Positions 21,781-32,588 of a DNA stretch of 64,000 nucleotides are shown piece after piece. The DNA lies in contig NC_061117.1 in NCBI RefSeq assembly GCF_002878395.1, positions 225,705,694-225,769,693 of the forward strand. The letters are read 5' to 3'. The notes beneath the pieces were generated by a model. It was not told the origin of the DNA. It worked only from the letters and a program-made list of their open reading frames with translations, and searched no databases. The first letter of the stretch is position 1. Every line of letters begins with the position of its first letter. The position numbers were made by a program, and so were the translations under genes. The stretch comes from Capsicum annuum (Eukaryota; Streptophyta; Magnoliopsida; Solanales; Solanaceae).

Positions 21781-22790
21781 AATAACATGCAAATTGTTAT
21801 GTAGGAAAATATACAACGCATTCTTCAAATTCTATTTGTGGAATTATACTATAAATTTATTATATATATTTTCTATAATTACATTTCGCCAGCAACCAAA
21901 AAAATTGAAACAAACAAATTATGGAGAAATTTGAGCGTATCTATATGAGCTTTGAATTAACGTAAATGTATTTATACCCGTTATAATAGACCATATCCAA
22001 AAATTAGGGTCCAATAGATAAAAAAGGATAATTTAAAGTCAATTTTTCTGATACGTTAGAAGCATTTTGACTCTTTTCCGTTTTAACTTTTTTTAATTAA
22101 TGTAATAAACCAAACAATTTTAAATGCATATGATTGCACAATTACTTTTTCTTTAACATCAATTATATATTTGATCTATGATTATTATTTAATGGTCTCA
22201 CAGCGTTAGTTATTTAATTTAATTAATGACTTTGTCTTTACCTAATTGAAGATTTCCCTAATAATTTAGGTGGAATTAGCCTGTCGAATCAACAAGCCAT
22301 TTTTTATTTTCTTATATCCAATTTTAAACAATAGTAGACTTGTACCATCAAAATACATATTTACACAATAAATTATCCAAATATAAAATAAATATAATAA
22401 AAAAAATGGATCAAATTATCCTCCTCTTTGACTTTTTCTCAACATTAACATCAACGTGGATCACCTTTAAAAAAAAAAAAATCTTGGAGTTTCATATTTA
22501 AAAATTCATGTCCCCTTTTTTTTTATCTCTTTATACAGTATTTTGTGGGTAGTTGGAATACTATGATAATGGCCATCACAAAAAGCAAAATATTTTTCTA
22601 AAGTTGCACGATTTGCCCTTCAAATGAAATGGTATTTATTTCTGTACTTCACAATCGACTATATACGAAGCAGCACAAAGGTACTTTAAGGGCACGGAGC
22701 ATATTGGTGAACATTATAATGCAAAAATGTGAACTTATAGCCCGAAACAAAGCTATTTATCAACGCAACAAAGCTTAAGGATCGAAACAA
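21780..22790. other. Intergenic, no gene seen
   Basis: AT-rich sequence without a supported gene, RNA or well-bounded repeat. Confidence 0.5.
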
Positions 22791-22799
22791 TGACCCAAT

Positions 22800-22950
22800 A
22801 TCTTCTACTAAGACCAACAAGAAGAACAACATAACCAATATATTCCCACCAAAGTGAGGTCGGGAGAGGGTAAGTGTACGAAGTTCATACCACTACCTCA
22901 GAGGTGAGATAGAGAGGTTGTTTCCGATAGATACCCCACCGTTGAATATC
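22800..22950 (-). mobile_element. SINE/RTE 3' end, minus strand
   Basis: Reads on the minus strand as CTATCGGAAACAACCTC, then TGAGGTAGTGGTATGAAC, then the TGGGAATATATTGG type end. The same core is seen at 63535-63658 and 61855-61980. Truncated and non-coding. Confidence 0.65.
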
Positions 22951-24100
22951 TTCTACTAAGACCCACACTAAATTATCAGGCCTAAAGAACATTGATATAT
23001 ATGTGTTGGTCCAAATGAAATAAACAGCCCAAGAATATGAGATTTTGTAAGCTTCTTAGAGGCCCAAATAATGTCACTACTGCAATTAATTAAGATCAAC
23101 AATGTCACTGCAAATCAGTATGTAAAATTTCTAGAGGTTGTGATTAAGTACATCCTATCCGTCACACGCCACTTGCGTGATTACACTAGGTATGATATTG
23201 AATAGCCTTAAAATTGAGTTTCAATATACAAAACTTTTGAATTAGATGAAGTTTGTTTGAGGTTCGTGTTTGCAACAAATGTTAATTCATTAAAAAATAA
23301 ACTTCAACCATAAATCAAATATGAAGAAACATGAATTTTTATTGATAAATATGTGAGTACAATTTTGTTCATCCCTTGATTCTTCACTCTTGATTTTCTC
23401 AGTAATTCGAGAGTCGTTAGTAGCGTATTTCTCGAACGTATAAAGATTTGAATTTGATATGTATGTTCTCCGTAATTTGAGGATCGTTAATAGTGTATTT
23501 CTCAAAAGTAGAAAGATTTGGATTTAATCTCCATGACGGAAGTATTTGGATTTATCTCGTATTTTATTATCAAAAAAAGAGAGTTTTGATCTCTTTTTGT
23601 GAATATTCCACGAGTTTATAGAATTATCCAATGAATTTGGGATATTAGAGATGGTTGATCTTTTATTAATATCTCATGAATTTGTAGGATATTTGAGATT
23701 CCTTTTTTCCAGGAAATATTTGCATTTTTATATATATGGGCATAATTAGACTTAATTAGTTCAAGTTTCAGACTCGAACGATTAAAATTTAGATTTTGAG
23801 ATCTCATAATTTTTTCTTGAACGTCTTTGAATATACGAAGTAGCACTTATAACAACATTTATGGTGGAATTGGTCGTGTAATGTGTGAAAACATTAGCAT
23901 AATATGTGGGTAATTGTCTTGTCCACATGAACTAATTGATTACTTGTAACAGTATCTTGATTTCTTGTTATCCCTTTAAGCTGAAATTTAATGTCATGAA
24001 CAGTAAATTGGACACCTGGTGTTTCTAAATTCTTTTGTCTACCCTACACCAATTTGACTTCACAATGAACTGAGTGTTCTCTTTGTCAATTATTTTCCTC
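22951..24100. other. Intergenic with a 70-bp tandem duplication
   Basis: About 23403-23542 holds two diverged copies of a 70-bp unit (TAATTCGAGAGTCGTTAGTA and TAATTTGAGGATCGTTAATA). No gene is supported. The minus-strand ORFs here have no recognisable feature. Confidence 0.5.
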
Positions 24101-24107
24101 ATACGTA

Positions 24108-24700
24108 AGGCGAGGTCGGCGGAGTCGTTTGGGTGGTCAAGAGTGAAACGGCTTGAACGAGCCATTTTTGCGCCAAATCGGGGGGTGTTAGCCCACGGTT
24201 CTGGAGGTGGACCCGGGCTCGGACGTGTTTTTGGGCTAAAAATTGACCGGCGGCCCCCAGGCAAGCTGTGGATCGGCCGAAGGTGGGCCAGCATGGTCAG
24301 CGGAGTCGTTTGGATACGGGCCATTTTTAGGTCAAATCGGTGGATGTTAGCCCATGGTTCTGGGGGTGGACCCGATCGATCGGTTGTCCAGACGGGTTGT
24401 GGATTGACTAAGGGTGGCCAGCGGGGTTGGAAGGGTCGTTTGGGTACGGGCTATTTTTGGGTCAAATCGATGAATGTTAGCCCACATTCTGGGGGTGGAC
24501 ACGGGGCCAGGGCGTGTTTTGAGCTGAAAATCGATCGGCGGCCCCCCAAGTAGGCTGTGGATTGGCCAAGGGTGGGCCGGTGGGGACGGAAGGGCCGTTT
24601 GGGTGGTCAAACGGGCGAAATTGCGCGAACGGGTCAAATCGGTAGGTGTTAGCCCACAATTCTGGGGGGTGGACTCGAGGCCAAAACGTGTTTTGGGCAC
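24108..24700. repeat. GC-rich degenerate tandem repeat
   Basis: Four irregular units, with GTCGTTTGGGT or GCCGTTTGGGT cores near 24124, 24305, 24435 and 24593. Each continues with a CAAATCGG..GTTAGCCCA..TTCTGG.GGTGGAC block, and most with a CGGCGGCCCCC block. Spacing is about 180, 130 and 160 bp. The region is strikingly GC-rich against its surroundings. Open frames on both strands (up to 159 codons) follow from few stop codons in GC-rich DNA, not from a gene. I could not assign it to a named family. Confidence 0.75.
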
Positions 24701-24719
24701 CAATAGGGCTAAAGTCTTA

Positions 24720-25236
24720 GACTTTTAGCTAAGGATGACCGAATATTTATCGCTACACCCCAATCTTTATTATATATGTCAACACATGAACCAACCAATA
24801 GTGTACAAAACAACTCTTGAATTCAAGTAAACAGTCAATGATGAATTATTATAACTACCACTCCTACTACCAATGGACTTTTGAGATGGCTCATAGGACA
24901 TTAGGACTGAAATCAAGAGTCATTAATACTTAGTTGTTGTCATTGAAACATAACAGAATTTTCAAGCCAATGAAAACTAGCCATGTTATGATAGTGTTAG
25001 ACTTGATATTTGGGACTTTGGGTCATAATGGAAAGATAATCAATGATCAATTTTGTAAAAATTATTCAATATAACATTGATTACTTACTGTATATCCTTG
25101 GACTATAGCATCCCACTAATAATCTTGTGTTCAATGTTTGCCTTCTAAAGCTTTGAGATTGACTAAAATAAAAGTGGCCCAATACATATTAAGAGGGTCA
25201 TTTACTAAATAATTATCCAACAATTTCATTATCAAG

Positions 25237-25288
<52 letters not shown>

Positions 25289-25430
25289 TGAATTCATAGC
25301 AAAGTATTTCTAAATATTCTTACATATATCTTGGTTAAAGAAAACGTAAAAAGAACCACAATATTTTCTCGTTAGATTTGGTATTAATCTTGAAAGTACA
25401 GTAACAGAGATCTGCAATCAAAAGAAATTT
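24720..25430. other. Intergenic with (TA)n microsatellite
   Basis: No gene is seen. A TA run of about 21 repeats spans 25240-25282. Confidence 0.6.
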
Positions 25431-25439
25431 GAGTTAGAG

Positions 25440-25675
25440 TAGCTAGGTGGAGAAGTAAAATCAGTCCTTGTTCATACATAGGCTTCTCGTTCTCAGGTAC
25501 GAAATGGGTCACTTCAAATAAGTTCATTGGTTGGATCCAGAATACGATTAATCCTAGGGAGAGAAAGAAGAGAAGGAGAAGAGGAAGTACGTGATGGGGC
25601 GGGAAAGGGATAAAACTCAGAGGTATAGTGTCAACTTGACGTGGTGGAAGAATCAGTTCGAGCCAGGTCCGAACC
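25440..25675 (+). pseudogene. trnV-GAC: Chloroplast-derived DNA with trnV(GAC) pseudogene
   Basis: 25606-25664 reads AGGGATAAAACTCAGAGGTA, then TAGTGTCAACTTGACGTGG, then AATCAGTTCGAGCC. This is the plastid valine tRNA (anticodon GAC) with a few substitutions and a one- to two-base deletion in the variable region. The 3' strand of the acceptor stem is missing, so it is not functional. The upstream stretch (about 25440-25605, including GATCCAGAATACGATTAATC) has the character of the plastid region before trnV. It is therefore a nuclear insertion of organelle DNA. A route through mitochondrial DNA cannot be excluded. Confidence 0.75.
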
Positions 25676-25679
25676 CTCT

Positions 25680-27185
25680 CAGCTCCTTCCTAAAGAAATT
25701 AATAGATCAAGAGTCAAGTTAGTTGTTAGGTTTTATCTAAAGAATTTCTTAATATAAGTACATAATTCATACAAAAGTTACTGAATTCTCAAAAATTCAA
25801 CTGATATCATAGATCTGCCCCGATTATAGCAACTTGCAATGAGGAAGATCATTATGAAAGGCATTGTGAAGCACTCATTAAACCTATATGGTAAACATTA
25901 ACATTAAAATTAATCTAGCTAGTCCATGATGTAAATTAATTATGAAAAAGAAAAAAAATACTTGTTTGTTGATATTCCACAACAACCAATGAGCAGACAT
26001 ATTGGACTTTTTTTTTCTTCCTATATATTAATTACTAAGTGATGGAAAATTCTACATGTATATTATTATCTGTTTTTGTTGTTGAACAACCAACCATAAA
26101 CTTCATTACCAATACAATATTTAATTCAGAAGGAAAATTAAATTAATGTATTCGTAATTGGATCAAAACAGTATAAATCACTAAGATTTAAATCTAATAA
26201 TTAACTGCAACATCCCATGTTACTTAAAATCTATTCGATACTAATATTTGCTTTAAATAAAATAAAAAATTAAAGTTGTCCTAATTTGTTGGTAAATAAA
26301 CTTAACTAAAAACACGATTTTTTCTAAATAATTCGATGCTAATTCATCGTTAAATAGAACTAACTATAAACTTTTAGTATTTTGAGATAAAAAATATCAA
26401 TCAATAATTCATTATTTTAGTGAGATAATGTCCTCAAAAGTGCATATTCTATTAAATCAATACTTCTTATATAAATACATATACAAACTATAAATTCCTA
26501 ACGGCCGGTGAATTTTATGTTAATTGATACAAGGATTATTACAAACGATCAAGTAGATCGATCGTGTAGCTAAAAAATTGACTTCCAAATCACTACATGT
26601 CACGTCATACTTTATAATAAAGAGATCGGTAGAGATCAATTCAAAATTTAAAGTTATGCATGATTCGAAATTGTTGTAATCTCTCATTATGCTATTTAAT
26701 ACAAGGATTCCAAACGAACAAGTAGATCGATTGTGTAGCTAAACAATTGACGTACAAATTGCTACATTTGACATCATTCTTTCAGCTATATAATAGAGAA
26801 ATCAATACAGATGAATTCAGAATTTAAAGTTATACACATGATTCAAAATTATTTTAATTATCTCTCATTATAACTCGACATAATGTTATTCAACTTGAAA
26901 TGAATACATTTTAAGCCTTTGATACAAGTTGTGTTAAACTATATATTAAACAAAGACTTGGAAATAAGTGGAAGATGAGATGTATCATGTATTCATGTAT
27001 ATAAAGATTGCTTACAAGATTCTAATGAAAAAAATGCATTTGCCACACAATATATAATGGATACCTTTCTTGTCAAGTTGCAACTCTCTTCCAATAAAAA
27101 GATTGCTTGCAAGATTCTAATTTAAAAGATCCTCTTATTATTGCCCCCACATCATATTTTGCTTTTGCATCTCCATCAAGTTTGC
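25680..27185. other. Intergenic with a 171-bp tandem duplication
   Basis: About 26529-26699 and 26700-26880 are two diverged copies of one unit (ACAAGGATT, AAGTAGATCGAT, TGTGTAGCTAAA, AATTTAAAGTTAT in the same order). No gene is supported in the whole stretch. Confidence 0.55.
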
Positions 27186-27189
27186 ATCA

Positions 27190-27750
27190 TTCTTATTTTT
27201 TAACTTTGGTTAATGGTTAGTTGCTAATTTCGAATAGATAGTTTATAGTTTATAGTATTATCTTGTGGTTGTCTTGTTTTTTGTATTAGCTAGCAGTGTG
27301 TTATTCCATTTTGTTGTGTTCCTTTATTTCTTATACCGTTATCTGTCCTGAGTTGAGGGTCTAGGGAAAACAGTCTTTCTACTTCATCTGAGGTTGTGGT
27401 ATGAACTGCATATATATTACCTTCTTCAGACCCCAACAGTACAGTGGCGGAGTGATCAGGTTTATTTTTTTGTCAAGGATGTTCATATTTTAAAGAAATT
27501 TATGTTCTTTCTACGCAAAAAGAAAAAGAAATGTTGGAGTTGGGGCTCGAACCCACGCGGCTGGGTGAAACTGCACACCCTTGGCCGCCAGGCTTTCAGC
27601 TTTTAATACATATTCGAAGAAAAAAACTATATTTAACCTATATATGAAAGAAAAAATTTCGAAGAAGGTTGTTCATCTGACCACGCTTAGCTCTACCCAT
27701 GAACCTCAATATGTGGAAATACACTGGGTATGTTGTTGTTGTTGTTAATA
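27190..27750 (+). mobile_element. RTE-type LINE 3' end split by a MITE
   Basis: The left part (27190-27441) matches 20560-20800, ending CTTCAGACCCCAACAG. The right part (about 27701-27750) continues with TATGTGGAAATACACTGGG and TTGTTGTTGTTGTT. Between them lies a MITE. No coding capacity remains. Confidence 0.65.
27442..27700. mobile_element. 'TGGCGGAG' family MITE nested in the LINE end
   Basis: It starts CAGTGGCGGAGTGATC and ends near GCTTAGCTCTACCC, a diverged inverted end. The interior carries GGGGCTCGAACCCACG, an antisense tRNA-T-arm-like block comparable to that in the element at 4381-4777. Target duplications are not clear. Confidence 0.6.
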
Positions 27751-28318
27751 GTTAGTTGCTTTGGGAAAGATCTAAGTTTGTTTTTTGGGTCATCGCTAAG
27801 ATCTATTAAAAGGGAAATTAAGCGCTTTTTATAAGAATTTTTTACATTCTCAACGCTCGAGATCTATTGAAGGATAGAAGGACTTTATCCATCCAATCAC
27901 AACTCTTAGGAGTTGAAAGATAGGAAAAAAATAACACTATCCCTTATACAATAATATTTAAATGTTTTTCTGAAAGATTTAATTTGGACCTTTAAATCTA
28001 TTAACAGTGAACGTTTTGGATCTTAGTCCAATATTTAGCAAATTTTGGCTCGAGTAGACTTAACATAAACGATAAATAAAGAAAATTAAGTAAATACACA
28101 AGGGAAAATACCGTCAAACACCATAAAATGCACCAAATAATAATTTAAAAAAAAAAAAAGTAGAAGTAACTTACATTAATCCTCCAAAAAATATACACAC
28201 TAAAGAAGTTAATTGGCTAATATTCAAGTTAATTAATTGGTTGTGCTATGCATACATGAAGTTATCAATTCAATATTTTCTATATAAATTTACCCTTCAC
28301 TATATTATATAATTCATT
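27751..28318. other. Intergenic, no gene seen
   Basis: AT-rich sequence with no supported feature. Confidence 0.5.
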
Positions 28319-28799
28319 TAGGGTGTGTTTGGTGTGGAGAAACATATTTTTTTTTAAATATGTTCTAATTTTTAATGAAAGGAACAAGTTTCAAAAATAA
28401 TATTTTATTTTAATTATCTTCTCCTCACCTCCAATATAACCAATAACACTCCACCACCAACATAGGCTGTGGTATAGTGGTGGGACTGTTCCACCCTTAA
28501 TCAGAGGTCTCGAATTCGAACTCTGGATATAGAGAAAATCATGTTGGGAGCAATATCCCCAAAATAGACCCTGTAACGCTCGATTCGAAGAAGTCGGGCT
28601 CTATTGTGGACACCTGACACCAGGTGAGAAATAAAAAAAAAAAAACATACACCAACCCCCAACCGTCTCCCCCCTCCCCACCACCACCATATCCCCATAA
28701 TCCCTCACCCCACCTCATTATTATCGTGTTTATCAAGATTATATATAAATATTTTTAAAATATGTTTTGTTACTTTTGCAAAACGTACCATAAACACCA
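28319..28799. mobile_element. Probable TIR element hosting a SINE
   Basis: It begins GGGTGTGTTTGGTG and ends ACCATAAACACC, an imperfect inverted pair of the kind seen in plant MITEs. A SINE lies inside. The target duplication is not readable, so the boundaries are tentative. The C-rich run at 28655-28715 is inside it. Confidence 0.4.
28466..28645 (+). mobile_element. tRNA-derived SINE with A-tail
   Basis: The 5' part has a box-A-like block (GTGGTATAGTGGTGGGAC) and box B (GGTCTCGAATTCGAAC) at tRNA spacing. The 3' end is a long A-run (28628-28644). This is the standard structure of a polymerase III SINE. The related element at 10779-10954 shares the box B region. Confidence 0.7.
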
Positions 28800-29358
28800 T
28801 TAATATATAGTATTCTTATTTCAGCAACAACAATAATAACATATACAATATAATCACATGCAGATTTTATTTCTAATTCTATGAGAATAAATAGACTATT
28901 TCCGATAAATCATCGGCTCAAATAGCAGTACCTTTATCTTATTTAAGAAAATATCGATATCTAACTAACTAGTGCTACGTGGAAAGTAATCCACGAGTAG
29001 TTATAGTAAACTTTATATAGATGGAACTTTGATCTTAACATAACATGTACGAGTATAAATATATGTGTTGATCATTAATTAGAATGCCAAATTAAATTCA
29101 CACACCTATTTTTATTTACGTGTCACTACTTCTTTTCTACGTCAAATGTTTGTTCCTTTCTTTCCAGACATTAAGGGACCCTAACAAAAGATATTTAACT
29201 ATGAAAAGAAATAAAATAAATAAATTTTAATACAATTGATTGCATGCTTTAGACGTCATTTGGGATTAAAAATCATAATCCGATCCCTCCTTTTTAATTT
29301 GTTTGTTTAATTTTGATTTGACATAAATTTTAAGAAAGTAAAGAAATTTGTAAGTCAT
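28800..29358. other. Intergenic, no gene seen
   Basis: No coding region or RNA gene is supported. 29279-29350 resembles a Stowaway-like MITE end. Confidence 0.5.
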
Positions 29359-29366
29359 GTTGTCTC

Positions 29367-29583
29367 CAGGGGCAGACCTAGGTTTAAATTGTTCCGACAC
29401 CAATTAAACTCGACACATAATATGTATAATTATATAAAAAATGTATAAAAATTGATATAAGATAAAATCAAAAAGGTAGCTGGGTGTTTTGATTTTCATA
29501 CGGAATCTTAAAGGTTTGGGAGTCAATACATGTGTTCCAACCTTCCGCACACCCACGACACTTAAATTCTGAATCCGTCACTG
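29367..29583. mobile_element. 217-bp hAT-type MITE
   Basis: It starts CAGGGGCAGACCTAG and ends CTGAATCCGTCACTG. The flanking 8-mers match at six of eight positions (GTTGTCTC at 29359-29366, ATTGTGTC at 29584-29591). Distant relative of the 'TGGCGGAG' family. Confidence 0.6.
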
Positions 29584-29591
29584 ATTGTGTC

Positions 29592-31810
29592 AAATATATC
29601 ATCTAGAAAGTTGAAATTAGAGATTTAAACGAGATATTCTTTTTAGATGAACTAACACATAAAATTAAACAAACTAATTAAAACGAAGAGATTAAAGAAG
29701 TACAACGATCGTACAAATCATTTTGTTTTTTAAAGAAAATATGTCACTTTAATGCACCAAATGTCCTTAGTTTTTCAACAAACTTTTTAGGAAAAAAATC
29801 ACTTGTTTGTAAATTAAGGTACGGTAAATTGACTGAGCAAATGACGAATGCTTTGTTTTGACCAATTAAATTAATTGAATTCACATATTTTACTCATTAA
29901 TCAATTAATTAATACTCCTACCAATTCATTTGGTTGAGAAAGGATGTAAGAAAAAAAAAATAGCTTATTTCTATTCAGTAATTTAATCTTAGATGTCACA
30001 GGTTGATGACGTGATAATAACACATAATAACTAACCATGCCTAAAATGGTACAAATTTATCTCAAAAACATATGTCACAATATTTATCAATTTGATATAA
30101 ACACGTATTAGTACATAGTAATTTTTAAAAATTTCAGTCGCTACATATTAACTATTTAGAAAATATTAATCAACGACAACATATCTATTATAATCCCGTA
30201 AATGATATTTGGGAGGGTAGGATGTACTCTAAGACCTTTTGTAGGGTAGATTAGAATATATTAATCATAGTTAAACAATTAATTGCTCAACTTTTCTTCT
30301 TTATTTGGGTGGGAAAACGTTTATATATGTATATATTCTACAAATATTAAATCAATCAATAGAAAAAGTTATACTCCATAAATTCATTATAGAGGTTACA
30401 GCAAGAAAATATCCGATGTATTCCCACATATTAGAGTGTATACAATCCGTATTGCTATCACTATCTACACAGCAGGATCTGACGAAAATAGAATATTGTA
30501 TGCAATTCGTATCACTACTTCAGTAGTGAGATTGAGAGGTTATTTCCGATCCACAACAAATGTATTGCATAGGTTGCTCTCCCTAAAGACGTCCCCAAAT
30601 TTTCTTTCAATATTTAATGAGAAAGTGATGTTTTGAAAAAAAGTGACCCTCGACCCAAATATCTGATTAATCATTATAATAAGTTAAGAATGTTGTGATT
30701 ATTCAAACAAATACTAAAGACAATGCACACCATATTTAATTATTCTTTATTCAAATTAATTAATCAATCCAATTATTTGGATGATTAAATATCAAATGCA
30801 TGCAATATTCTTTTACAAATAATATACTAAGATATTTTCAGACACGAACTTTACATTAATTTTGACTTGTAGTTTATATAACATTCGTAATAGTTGAAGA
30901 ATATTTATTTTATTGAAATAACTAAATATTATGAAAATATTTTGCTACTCTACGTTGCCTCCTAAAGATGACACTTGGCATAACTGTTGCATGGGCCATG
31001 CTGCATGATCTAACGCACCCCACCCCACACCCACTCACCCCCCAAAAAAATAATTAAAAAGTACCATAGAAAAAAATTGTTTTTTTGAAATTATTTTGCA
31101 TTCGTAACCATTGGTCCAATTAATTCAAATTTGTATTGTGTAGAGTCGATTAAAGACTGAAAACGTTTACTATTAAAGATTTTTTCATTTTTAATGTGCA
31201 AATTTGAAAACTATTAAGTAGTCCCTCATTAATGGATGAAATGACAAAGTTGATTTTCTTAAAATACTTTGCCTCTAAACACCAATAATAGAGAGATATT
31301 TAGAAAAAAAAAACTGAAAATTTCCACAAAAGAAATAGTAAAAGAATTTAAAAACAGTGGAGGAGTTGGAAATATTGCAAAGCAAAAGCAAAGATACTTT
31401 GCTTGAAAGAACCAAAAAATAAACATTCTGTTACTTTTCCAAGGCCTTACACATAGCTACACTCCAACAAATTTACCAAAAAAATACATTGCATATCAAA
31501 TTTCCCACAAAATCCTCTAACTAACTCATAGGATCATTTACTTGGGAATAAGTTATTTCAAAATTAATTATCTCAAACTTAATTGTTTTGGTATAAATTA
31601 TCCCATTATGTATATATAATAATTTACACCATCACTATGATATAATAAATGGTGTGATAAATAATCTCGCGGGACTACTTAATGCCTCCAACCAGCACAA
31701 GATGATATTCCAGGATTATTATACATCATACCTCACAACAAACACTTCATATTATACTGACCACTCGTTTAATACTCAAAATAAGGTGAGATCTCTCAAT
31801 ATTTATGATA
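29592..31810. other. Intergenic with a decayed SINE
   Basis: About 30400-30570 is a degenerate minus-strand copy of the SINE/RTE end (CACTACTTCAGTAGTGAGAT, GAGAGGTTATTTCCGATC). 31010-31048 is a C-rich run. No gene is supported. Confidence 0.5.
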
Positions 31811-31815
31811 GATCT

Positions 31816-32153
31816 TGTTAGAGTTGTGACTCAAATTTTGTTGATGCGATCCGAAAAGTTTCACGGTGCGACTCATGTTCGTGATTTTCAATGGGGTCTG
31901 TGGTGGTAGGGTAGGGATCGGGCCGATGTTTTTGGGCGTAGGACCTATTTGTACGCACATACTATATAAGTGTAATTAGTGGATCGATTTTGAACATTCA
32001 GACATTAAGTCATACTCCACATTGTACTCCTCTTCTTTCTGAAATTCCTCTGCCTCTACTCGTAGTTCTTTCTGCAAGAATTTTCAGGTAAATCTGTGTG
32101 TTCTTGTCTTTTTTTATACTTATAGTTTGCTTTATTTTATCCGATTCATAACA
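31816..32153 (+). mobile_element. Copia-type solo LTR with 5-bp TSD
   Basis: A 338-bp unit starts TGTTAG and ends AACA, flanked by a perfect 5-bp duplication GATCT (31811-31815 and 32154-32158). Inside are a TATA box (TATATAAG, 31964-31971), a CTCTGCCTCTACTCGTAG block and a T-rich 3' part, the usual U3-R-U5 layout. No internal retrotransposon sequence remains, so recombination left a single LTR. It ends 60 bp before the TATA box of the BTB gene. Confidence 0.8.
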
Positions 32154-32212
32154 GATCTTATAACTATAATTTCAGAATAACTTAGTCCGCGAGCTAAACG
32201 AACTCTGACCAG

Positions 32213-32220
32213 TATATAAA
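32213..32220 (+). promoter_or_regulatory. TATA box of the BTB/POZ gene
   Basis: TATATAAA lies about 365 bases before the ATG at 32585, which predicts a 5' leader of about 340 bases if the leader is unspliced. The LTR's own TATA box 250 bases further up is an alternative promoter. Confidence 0.5.
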
Positions 32221-32333
32221 CAGTGTAACAATCATCCCTGAAGTGTAGTGTAAGCCAAACAAATCACCAAAGAAAGCTAAATAAATCCTTGTCTGTCTCC
32301 AAATTAAAGTACTATTTCTCAAAAATTACCTGT

Positions 32334-32588
32334 ATGCAAAAACTTCACTATCAATGGCGTAAAGCATTACCAACAAAAACCCCTTGCGTGTCCGAAACCT
32401 TTACACGATTTGGGTCCATAACCTCAACAACACAACACATAAAAGATCATAACAAGAAGCCTCTGTGTGTGTGTGTGTATGAAGAAGATAGAGAAAAGCA
32501 AAGCTGGGAAAGCACGGAGAGTTATTGTTGGAAGGTTTATTCGATTGTATTCATGAAATCACGACGGCTTTTGTGTTTACTAGGATGA
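32334..32588 (+). other. 84-codon upstream ORF overlapping the BTB start
   Basis: An ATG at 32334 opens a frame without stops that ends in TGA at 32586-32588. The stop shares ATGA with the main ATG at 32585. The peptide (starting MQKLHYQWRK) is not recognised. It would be translated only if the leader is retained as drawn. Its length and exact overlap make it a candidate control element through reinitiation. Confidence 0.45.

Noticed and set aside
24025..24703. Long ORFs on both strands (up to 159 codons)
   Set aside because: They run through a GC-rich tandem repeat where stop codons are rare. Frames on both strands are equally open and there is no start context or domain.
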